A stretch of DNA of 64,000 bases from NCBI GenBank assembly GCA_963810555.1, contig CAWENX010000009.1, positions 124,001-188,000 on the forward strand, written 5' to 3'. Both the position numbers and the translations under genes were made by a program. Origin of the DNA: G963677325 sp963810555. Lineage in GTDB: Bacteria > Bacteroidota > Bacteroidia > Bacteroidales > Prolixibacteraceae. The number at the start of each line of letters is the position of its first letter. Positions within the stretch are counted from its first letter, which is position 1. Below the pieces are notes generated by a model, which had not been told where the DNA came from, searched no databases, and saw only the letters and a list, made by a program, of their open reading frames with translations. Positions 58,173 through 64,000 of this stretch are shown here, piece after piece.

Positions 58173-58404
58173 TGTGTTTCAGGATTTCAGAGTTATAGAT
58201 TGAAACCCTGAAACTATTAATTCATAATTCAATGTCGTTTAGTTAAGAAAATTGAAATGAAAGTTCTCGCAAAGAACGCAATGAAAAGACCTAAAGAACG
58301 CCAAGACTTTGCGACCTTAATATTACTTTGCGATCTTTGCGTGAACCATAGTTTCATCATTTTCAGATTACAAAACAACATTAATTCATAATTCATAAAG
58401 TATC
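58173..58404. repeat. Intergenic repeats, GCAAAGAACGC and CCCTGAAAC types
   Basis: The gap holds GAAACCCTGAAAC, TTCATAATTCA repeats and a stretch of CGCAAAGAACGCAATGAAAAG ... TTTGCGATCTTTGCGTG in direct and inverted orientation, able to form a weak hairpin. No gene is seen. Confidence 0.55.
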
Positions 58405-59259
58405 ATGGAAAAATTGAAAGTTTTGCTTACGGTTTTAATGTTTGTATTTATTTGTGGTATATCCAAAAGCCAGAATAAAGTCCAGAATCCAGCCAATCCG
58501 GAAGATATCACTACATGGAGAGGAAAAACAGTGATCTATTTTGCTCCTCACCCCGATGATGAGCTTGCATCTTCAGGCACTCTGGCCATTCTGACTAAAA
58601 ATGGGAACACGGTTTATGTGGTGGTGATGTGCAATGGAAATGCAGGCTCCCACGATTATGATATGACCCGGGACAGACTGTCTCAGATAAGGAAAAAAGA
58701 AGATATTTCAGCAAATGGAATTGTCGGCATACCGGAAAAAAATATTTTCTTTCTCGGGTACGACGACGGAATGCTTGAATATGTTCCCGCAAAGGAAATA
58801 GTTGAAAAAGTTTGCCGGATTATACGTAAATATAAACCGGATGCAATATTTACCCTGGATCCCGGTAATAAATTTACAGTATGGCACAAAACCGACCACA
58901 GGGCGACAGCTTTGCTTTCTGTGGATGGGGCACGGGCAGCAGCATACCATCTTGTTTTTCCGGACCAATATATCTATGAAGGATTAAAAGAACATACTGT
59001 AAGGGATTGGTTTTTTTACGAATCTGACGGCCCTGTTCTTGATCCCAATTATAAGGTGGATATAACAAGCACTGCTGATCTGAAATGGCAGGCGGCATGT
59101 CAGCATACAAGCCAGATGGGTAAAGGCAATATGAAATATACTGGTCCCAAAATGGCTCCTGAAGATAAACAGGATCTTAAAAAAGAGATAATGGCAAAGG
59201 ATAAAGACGGAAAGATATATGAAAATTTCCGCCGCTTGCAGGAATCCCTGTCATTTTAA
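58405..59259 (+). CDS. PIG-L family deacetylase, exported
   Basis: 284 residues with a signal peptide (to about residue 22). Zinc-site motif APHPDDE (His49, Asp51, Asp52) and a later TVWHKTDHRATALL with the second conserved His. PIG-L enzymes remove N-acetyl groups from amino sugars such as GlcNAc conjugates, or act on related amides. It suggests an amino-sugar component in the target glycan; the next genes (MtaA-like, sulfatase) are co-directional. Confidence 0.88.
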   Translation: MEKLKVLLTVLMFVFICGISKSQNKVQNPANPEDITTWRGKTVIYFAPHPDDELASSGTLAILTKNGNTVYVVVMCNGNAGSHDYDMTRDRLSQIRKKEDISANGIVGIPEKNIFFLGYDDGMLEYVPAKEIVEKVCRIIRKYKPDAIFTLDPGNKFTVWHKTDHRATALLSVDGARAAAYHLVFPDQYIYEGLKEHTVRDWFFYESDGPVLDPNYKVDITSTADLKWQAACQHTSQMGKGNMKYTGPKMAPEDKQDLKKEIMAKDKDGKIYENFRRLQESLSF

Positions 59260-59279
59260 CAACTTGTTCCAAGACTGCG

Positions 59280-59345
59280 AAATCAACATATCAGCACATC
59301 AGCACCATCTCCCCTTTAGGGGTCGGGGGTAGCACATCAGCACAT
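59280..59345. repeat. Composite CAGCACAT / CCCCTTTAGGGG repeat
   Basis: ATATCAGCACATCAGCACCAT, the element TCTCCCCTTTAGGGGTCGG with a G-run (59308-59330), then AGCACATCAGCACATCA up to just before ATG 59354. Near-identical to 51541-51595. Confidence 0.8.
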
Positions 59346-59353
59346 CAATTAAT

Positions 59354-60376
59354 ATGAACAGCCGCGAAAGATTCTTTGCCCTGTTGGAAGGCAAATCGGT
59401 CGATCACCTCTTATGTATGCCGATTACTATGATGTTTGCAGCGCATCATATCGGGGAAAAATATGGAAAATATGCGCTGGATTACAGGCTGCTTACAGAA
59501 GCACAGATGCGGGTAGCTGAGGATTATGGTTTCGATCATGTATCGGTAATATCGGAAACACGTGAAGCCCCGGATTGCGGGGCAATTGTCAGATTGTATG
59601 AAGACCAGCCTTATACTATAGATGAAACATATGCCCTCCTGTCCGACAAATCAATCCTGAAGAATCTGAAGACTCCTTCTCCCTGGAACGGAAAATCGAT
59701 GATTGACAGATTAAAAGGAATAAAACTTTTGAAGGAATCTTGCGGAAATGAAAAAATAATTGAAGGCTGGGTCGAAGGTCCCTGTGCTGCCGCCGCCGAT
59801 CTCAGGGGATTACAGGCGCTTATGATGGATTTTTATGACGATCCCTTGTTTGTAAAGGAATTGTTTGAATTTACCACGGATTTGGCAATTGAATTCGGGA
59901 AAGCCCAGGTTGAAGAAGGCGCCGATATTATCGGAGTCGGCGATGCAGCAGCCTCTCTTATCGGACCTGAATTATATAATGATTTTGTATGGCCCCTGGA
60001 AAAGAAACTCATACGAAATTTGCAGGAAGCCGGAGCTAAGATCAGACTTCATATATGTGGAAATATCACAAAAATTCTGGAGCTTGTCGGCAGGCTCGGA
60101 TGCGAGATTGTAGATATCGATTCCATGGTATCGATGGATGAGGCAAGGACGAAAATAGGTCCCGTACCTTGTTTGCTTGGTGGAACTGATCCTGTCAGGG
60201 AACTTCAGAATTGTTCATCTGGGGAAGTATTAAATGCGTTGAAAAAATGCCATCATTTGGCAAATTTACGTTATATTGTAGGAGCTGGCTGTGAAATTCC
60301 CCCCGGGACACCGCCTGAAAATCTTAAAGCGATGAGTGACTACGCTAAAAATAACAGAAATCCTTTAATCCTTTGA
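59354..60376 (+). CDS. Uroporphyrinogen-decarboxylase-fold protein, MtaA/CmuA methyltransferase type
   Basis: 340 residues of the URO-D superfamily, but lacking the hemE signature. It has the zinc ligands of corrinoid-dependent methyltransferases instead: His233-x-Cys235 (LHICGN) and Cys313 (GAGCEIPPGTPP). These bind and activate a thiol methyl acceptor such as coenzyme M in methanogens; in Bacteroidota the role is unknown. A function in demethylating methylated sugars or aromatics is conceivable. The C-terminal NPLIL is encoded by an AATCCTTTAATCC repeat that continues past the stop. Confidence 0.8.
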   Translation: MNSRERFFALLEGKSVDHLLCMPITMMFAAHHIGEKYGKYALDYRLLTEAQMRVAEDYGFDHVSVISETREAPDCGAIVRLYEDQPYTIDETYALLSDKSILKNLKTPSPWNGKSMIDRLKGIKLLKESCGNEKIIEGWVEGPCAAAADLRGLQALMMDFYDDPLFVKELFEFTTDLAIEFGKAQVEEGADIIGVGDAAASLIGPELYNDFVWPLEKKLIRNLQEAGAKIRLHICGNITKILELVGRLGCEIVDIDSMVSMDEARTKIGPVPCLLGGTDPVRELQNCSSGEVLNALKKCHHLANLRYIVGAGCEIPPGTPPENLKAMSDYAKNNRNPLIL

Positions 60377-60462
60377 ATTCTGATCCAGACAATTAATCCT
60401 TTAATCCTGTAAATCTTAATTCAGACAATTAATCCTTTAATCTTATAATCCTATAAATCCTA
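60355..60462. repeat. AATCCTTTAATCC repeat overlapping a stop codon
   Basis: AAATCCTTTAATCCTTTGAATT, then CAGACAATTAATCCTTTAATCC twice, then AATCCTATAAATCCTAATC up to ATG 60466. It covers the last codons of the upstream gene and all of the gap. Confidence 0.7.
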
Positions 60463-60465
60463 ATC

Positions 60466-61968
60466 ATGATTCAATTCAACAAGCTGGTGATGGGTGCAAC
60501 AATGGTTTGTTCTCCATTAAGCCTATTCTCACAAAATGCGCCTGCAGATTTTAAACCGCTCGAAAAGATCAAAGGCGCAAAACCAATGAACATCATCTTC
60601 ATTTTAAGTGATGATCACAGGTATGATTTTATGGGTTTTACAGGAAAGATACCTTGGCTTAAAACCCCTAATATGGATAAAATGGCGGCCGAAGGGGCAT
60701 GGTTTAAAAATGCCTTTGTGACAACCTCGCTTTCTTCGCCAAGCCGTGCTACGATTCTTACCGGCCTCTACTCACATACACACACAATCGTCGATAATGA
60801 GGCTCCCAATCCGGGAAACCTGATTTTTTTCCCTCAGTATTTACAGGCCGCAGGATACCAGACCGCATTTTTCGGCAAGTGGCATATGGGAAATGCAACC
60901 GATGCTCCACGTCCCGGATTTACCCATTGGGAAAGTTTCCGCGGGCAGGGAGTTTATTACAATCCCACACTGAACATTGATGGAAAGAGGGTGACCTACA
61001 AAGATTCAACCTACATTACGGATCTCCTGACCGAACATACCCTGAAATGGCTCAAGGAACGCGACAGGAGCAAGCCTTTTTTTGTCTATCTCTCTCATAA
61101 GGCAGTTCATGCACAATTCGAACCTTCAAAAAGGGACAAAGGAATGTACAAGGATATGAAATATCCCCTGCCTCCCACTTACGATCAAACCAAAACAGGA
61201 GCATGGCGCGATCTGAAATGGCCGCAATGGGTGGCCAATCAACGGATCAGCTGGCATGGTGTGGATTATATGTACAACGGCGATCACGACATAAACAAGA
61301 TGGTTGAGGATTATTGTGAAACACTGATGGGAATTGATGAAAGCATCGGCGCTGTGATGGATTATCTTAAAAAGGAAGGGCTCGATAAGTCAACCCTTGT
61401 TATCTATATGGGTGATAACGGCTTTAGCTGGGGAGAACACGGACTGATCGACAAACGCCACTTCTATGAAGAATCGGTAAAAGTTCCTTTCCTGGTTTAT
61501 TGTCCCGACTTTATGAAAGGTGGCCGTACAGTTACCAAAATGGTGCAGAATACAGATATTGCCCCAACTTGTCTTGAAGCCGCAGGATTGAAAAAACCGG
61601 ACTATATGCCGGGATTTTCATTCATTCAGTTACTCAGGGGAGACGAATCAAACTGGCGGGACCGTATCTTCTATGAATATTACTGGGAATATCCCTTCCC
61701 TTTCACCCCCACCATATTTGGAATACGCACGGATAAGTACAAGTATATCAGGTATTACGGCGTTTGGGATACAGATGAATTCTATGACATTCAGAATGAT
61801 CCCGATGAAATGTATAATCTGATTTATAAACCGGAATTACAGGAGACCATTAAAAAACATGCTGAGGAATTATACCAGTGGCTGGAAAAAACCGGCGGAA
61901 TGAAAATTCCCTTGAAAGAAAGCGTCTATTACCGGAATACTGACTTCAAACATCAGAATCAATATTAA
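60466..61968 (+). CDS. Sulfatase, serine-type, exported
   Basis: 500 residues with a signal peptide (to about residue 23). Metal ligands SDDHRYD near residue 48, then the formylglycine motif S-S-P-S-R (Ser90-Arg94, in SLSSPSRATILTG), so activation would need the anaerobic radical-SAM maturase, not in this window. The later MGDNGFSWGEHGLIDK and the HSHTH region complete the active site. It removes sulfate esters from glycans, probably in the periplasm or outside. A strong hairpin follows at 61998-62034. Confidence 0.93.
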   Translation: MIQFNKLVMGATMVCSPLSLFSQNAPADFKPLEKIKGAKPMNIIFILSDDHRYDFMGFTGKIPWLKTPNMDKMAAEGAWFKNAFVTTSLSSPSRATILTGLYSHTHTIVDNEAPNPGNLIFFPQYLQAAGYQTAFFGKWHMGNATDAPRPGFTHWESFRGQGVYYNPTLNIDGKRVTYKDSTYITDLLTEHTLKWLKERDRSKPFFVYLSHKAVHAQFEPSKRDKGMYKDMKYPLPPTYDQTKTGAWRDLKWPQWVANQRISWHGVDYMYNGDHDINKMVEDYCETLMGIDESIGAVMDYLKKEGLDKSTLVIYMGDNGFSWGEHGLIDKRHFYEESVKVPFLVYCPDFMKGGRTVTKMVQNTDIAPTCLEAAGLKKPDYMPGFSFIQLLRGDESNWRDRIFYEYYWEYPFPFTPTIFGIRTDKYKYIRYYGVWDTDEFYDIQNDPDEMYNLIYKPELQETIKKHAEELYQWLEKTGGMKIPLKESVYYRNTDFKHQNQY

Positions 61969-61997
61969 TTGTCTGTTTTCTCCATCAGCTAAAAACA

Positions 61998-62034
61998 GAC
62001 GGCAAAGGATAATTTGAGAATATCCTTTGCCGTC
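61998..62034. terminator. 14-bp perfect hairpin after the sulfatase gene
   Basis: GACGGCAAAGGATA (61998-62011) pairs exactly with TATCCTTTGCCGTC (62021-62034) across a 9-nt loop, 30 bp after the stop. It is built from the same TATCCTTTGCCGTCAG word as the 63391-63535 array. No T-run follows, so it may be an RNA stabiliser or dispersed repeat rather than a terminator. Confidence 0.65.
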
Positions 62035-62099
62035 ACATTTATGGTACGGAATAATAAATTAAAAATACTCCTCTGTTTCTCCAATTAAATAATTATCAA

Positions 62100-62107
62100 T
62101 AAATTTG
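62100..62107 (+). promoter_or_regulatory. Candidate -7 box, with strong Shine-Dalgarno at 62153-62158
   Basis: TAAATTTG fits TAnnTTTG 58 bp before ATG 62165, and AGGAGG lies 6 nt before that ATG. The same pairing of TAAATTTG and AGGAGG is seen ahead of the aminotransferase gene at 11316. Confidence 0.5.
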
Positions 62108-62164
62108 TTCATCTAACCTAATAAAGAAAGGACAATTTTTCATCATTAAAACAGGAGGATTATT

Positions 62165-63367
62165 ATGATCAGACTAATCAGGCTTCTTTATATCTTATTG
62201 TTTGTCCCCGTTTCGCTTTTCGCACAGCATGATATCTATGGTGGATGGACTAAAATCAAAGGTAAAAAGACAGGTTTCTTCCATACAGAACAGATCAATA
62301 ACAGGTGGTGGCTTGTAACCCCTGATGGAAATGTATTTTTTGCCAAAGGAGTGGAAAATATTGAATTAAGTGGCGACAGGAATAATCCTCCTGCCGATCC
62401 CCTAAAAGAAGCGGCAAAAGTTGCAAAACAGATCAAGTCGTGGAATTTCAACTGTGGCGGATGCTGGCAGAGAACCAGGCTCCCGGATACCCCTTTTACC
62501 ATCATTCTTGGTTTGGCTTCATCCACAACAAAAGATTTATGGTTAAAAGGCCTTATTCCTGATTATTTCAGTCCTGAGTTTCGTGAAGCCGTCGAACGCC
62601 GTGCATCAGAAATGATCCCCAGGTTTGCAAATGATCCCCTGTTGATAGGCTACTTCACTGACAACGAAATCCGTTGGGTCCCTGACAGTCGTTCAAAGGA
62701 AACTCTGCTTGAAGTTTTCCTGAAAAAGGCTCCCGATTCACCGGGATATCAAAGAGCAATCGCCCTTCTAAAAGAACGGGGTCATACCCCCGAAACCATG
62801 ACACCCGACGATATGGATGCCTTCCTTGAGATTGCGGCAGCACAGTATGGGAAAATCATCAATACAGCCATCCGCCGTTACGACAAAAATCACCTGATCC
62901 TTGGAAGCCGGTTCAATGCCCGTGCCCCCATTGAGTTAACCCGCGGACTGGCGCCTTACTATGATGTTTTCTCCTTCAACAATTATGACCACAGGGCTCC
63001 TTTATACAAATTAAAAGAGATAACTAAAATTTCAGGTAAACCGACAATGCTTACGGAATTCAGTTTTAAAGCCATGGACAGCGGGCTTTACAATTCCAAA
63101 GGCGCTGGCTATTCAGTTGCAACACAGCAGGACCGTGCCGATCTGTTTACCGATTATGTGGAAGACCTTGCCCGCCTGCCTTCCTGCGTTGGTTTTTTCT
63201 GGTTTCAGTACCGCGATGAACCGAAGGAAGGAAGAGCATTGGACGGCGAAAACAGCAATTACGGATTGGTTAAAAATGATGGCACTCCATGGAAGGTTCT
63301 TGTTGATCAAATGACAAAAGTGAATGCAGGAATCGAAGAGATAGCGGCAAAAGCAGGCAAACAATAG
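62165..63367 (+). CDS. Clan GH-A glycoside hydrolase, agarase-like
   Basis: 400 residues with a signal peptide (MIRLIRLLYILLFVPVSLFA). The start of the barrel (NNRWWLVTPDGNVFFAKGVENI) and WNFNCGG recall beta-agarase-like proteins. Predicted acid/base is Glu168 (FTDNEIRW) and nucleophile Glu298 (MLTEFSFKAMDSG). I cannot place it in one GH family with confidence; GH50-like or an unclassified relative is likely. It may cut a galactan or a similar beta-linked chain. A tandem repeat array follows its stop. Confidence 0.75.
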   Translation: MIRLIRLLYILLFVPVSLFAQHDIYGGWTKIKGKKTGFFHTEQINNRWWLVTPDGNVFFAKGVENIELSGDRNNPPADPLKEAAKVAKQIKSWNFNCGGCWQRTRLPDTPFTIILGLASSTTKDLWLKGLIPDYFSPEFREAVERRASEMIPRFANDPLLIGYFTDNEIRWVPDSRSKETLLEVFLKKAPDSPGYQRAIALLKERGHTPETMTPDDMDAFLEIAAAQYGKIINTAIRRYDKNHLILGSRFNARAPIELTRGLAPYYDVFSFNNYDHRAPLYKLKEITKISGKPTMLTEFSFKAMDSGLYNSKGAGYSVATQQDRADLFTDYVEDLARLPSCVGFFWFQYRDEPKEGRALDGENSNYGLVKNDGTPWKVLVDQMTKVNAGIEEIAAKAGKQ

Positions 63368-63390
63368 TTTACATCTTCAGAAATTAGTTA

Positions 63391-63535
63391 TTTATCCTTT
63401 GCCGTCAGATTTATCCTTTACCGTCAGATTTATCCTTTACAGTCAGATTTATCCTTTACAGTCAGATTTATCCTTTACAGTCAGATTTATCCTTTACAGT
63501 CAGATTTATCCTTTGCCGTCAGATTTATCTGACGG
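63391..63535. repeat. Tandem 19-bp repeat array ending in a perfect hairpin
   Basis: Seven copies of a 19-bp unit, CAGATTTATCCTTTACAGT, with variants ACC and GCC in place of ACA at the first, second and last copies. The last copy ends in the hairpin CCGTCAGAT-TT-ATCTGACGG (63516-63535). There are no unique spacers between units, so it is not a CRISPR. It lies just after the agarase-like gene. Confidence 0.85.
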
Positions 63536-63657
63536 TTGAAAAGTTACAAGATTGAGAAAATTATATCAGATTGAATAATTATACATATATTTGTTTTTAC
63601 TAAACCATTGGATATTTCAAAAAAATAAAGAGAAGTAACCACTAACTTGACTCACAA

Positions 63658-64000
63658 ATGATTCTGTCTATACTTAAAAAGGTTTTAATAGCCGCGGGAT
63701 TAATCATTATTCTGTTGACCCCTTTGAAAGTTTATGGTCATATGGGGTATTATGGTGTTGGAATAATTATTTCAGGGATTATAATGTTATTAGCCGGGGT
63801 TTTGATTCCTGTGCGATCCAATGGAGCAACTTCAGACCAGGATCAAACAGATCAGGTTAAAAGTTATCCAAATATCCTTCAAAGTATAGGATTAACAGGA
63901 GCTCTTATTTTGATGATGCTGTCAGCCAGTCCACTTAAATTATGGCTTGATCCATTCATTGGAGAAGAAGCCTCAAGTCTCATTGGTTACCTTGTTTCAT
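63658..64000 (+). CDS. Membrane protein, 3' end outside window
   Basis: Open from ATG 63658 to the window edge, 114 codons. Hydrophobic segments are VLIAAGLIIILLTPLKVYG, YYGVGIIISGIIMLLAGVLIP and LTGALILMMLSAS, with a polar loop between the second and third (SNGATSDQDQTDQ). No family is recognisable from this fragment. Confidence 0.6.
   Translation, partial: MILSILKKVLIAAGLIIILLTPLKVYGHMGYYGVGIIISGIIMLLAGVLIPVRSNGATSDQDQTDQVKSYPNILQSIGLTGALILMMLSASPLKLWLDPFIGEEASSLIGYLVS

Noticed and set aside
63391..63535. CRISPR-like periodic array
   Set aside because: Units are 19 bp and directly adjacent, with no unique spacers and no cas genes nearby; it is a simple tandem repeat.

Overview
The window looks like one chromosome segment of a Bacteroidota bacterium, most likely a free-living polysaccharide degrader of the Bacteroidales/Marinilabiliales type. 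The basis is one SusC/SusD pair with an ECF sigma factor and FecR-type anti-sigma, candidate promoters with the Bacteroidota TAnnTTTG -7 box, many exported carbohydrate enzymes, and a typical Bacteroidota haem gene order. I see no rRNA, tRNA, transposase, CRISPR array or phage gene.

Layout. (1) 1-7000: a haem operon hemB-hemL-hemE-hemN-hemH-hemG, tightly packed on the + strand; hemL, hemE and hemH each carry a single-base frame break. (2) 7.1-11.3 kb: small membrane and secreted proteins, a 730-bp non-coding stretch with a nested inverted repeat, and a frame-broken amino-acid permease. (3) 11.3-26.7 kb, + strand: a DegT-type aminotransferase, a Gfo/Idh/MocA oxidoreductase, a GH30, then four consecutive GH3 genes (the first fused to a NodB-type deacetylase domain). 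(4) 26.7-27.5 kb: a strand switch full of short degenerate repeats, next to a truncated DUF4954 gene. (5) 48.4 down to 27.6 kb, - strand: a polysaccharide-utilisation locus reading sigma factor, FecR, SusC, SusD, a two-domain esterase-like protein, two Gfo/Idh/MocA proteins, a TIM-barrel isomerase-like protein, an enolase-superfamily protein, DoxX, another Gfo/Idh/MocA, a fifth GH3 and a ceramidase-like protein. (6) 48.6-63.4 kb: an AraC regulator, DgkA, GH43-CBM6, SulP, GH26, a second Tat TIM-barrel protein, a heparinase-II/III-like protein, PIG-L deacetylase, an MtaA/CmuA-type protein, a sulfatase and a clan GH-A hydrolase. A partial membrane protein runs off the right edge.

How it may work together (inference). 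SusC/SusD would import oligosaccharides. GH30, GH3, GH43, GH26, the heparinase-like protein, PIG-L deacetylase and sulfatase would trim a complex, possibly sulfated and amino-sugar-containing glycan outside the cytoplasm. The Tat-exported oxidoreductases, TIM-barrel proteins and enolase-superfamily enzyme suggest periplasmic oxidation, elimination or epimerisation of sugars, reminiscent of 3-keto-glycoside routes.

The most unusual points are: five GH3 paralogues in which the residue at the canonical nucleophilic Asp is Glu and the usual Lys-His motif is changed; short intergenic repeat families that also run through signal-peptide regions and an interdomain linker of coding genes; and single-base frame breaks confined to the first 30 kb, with none seen in the second half.
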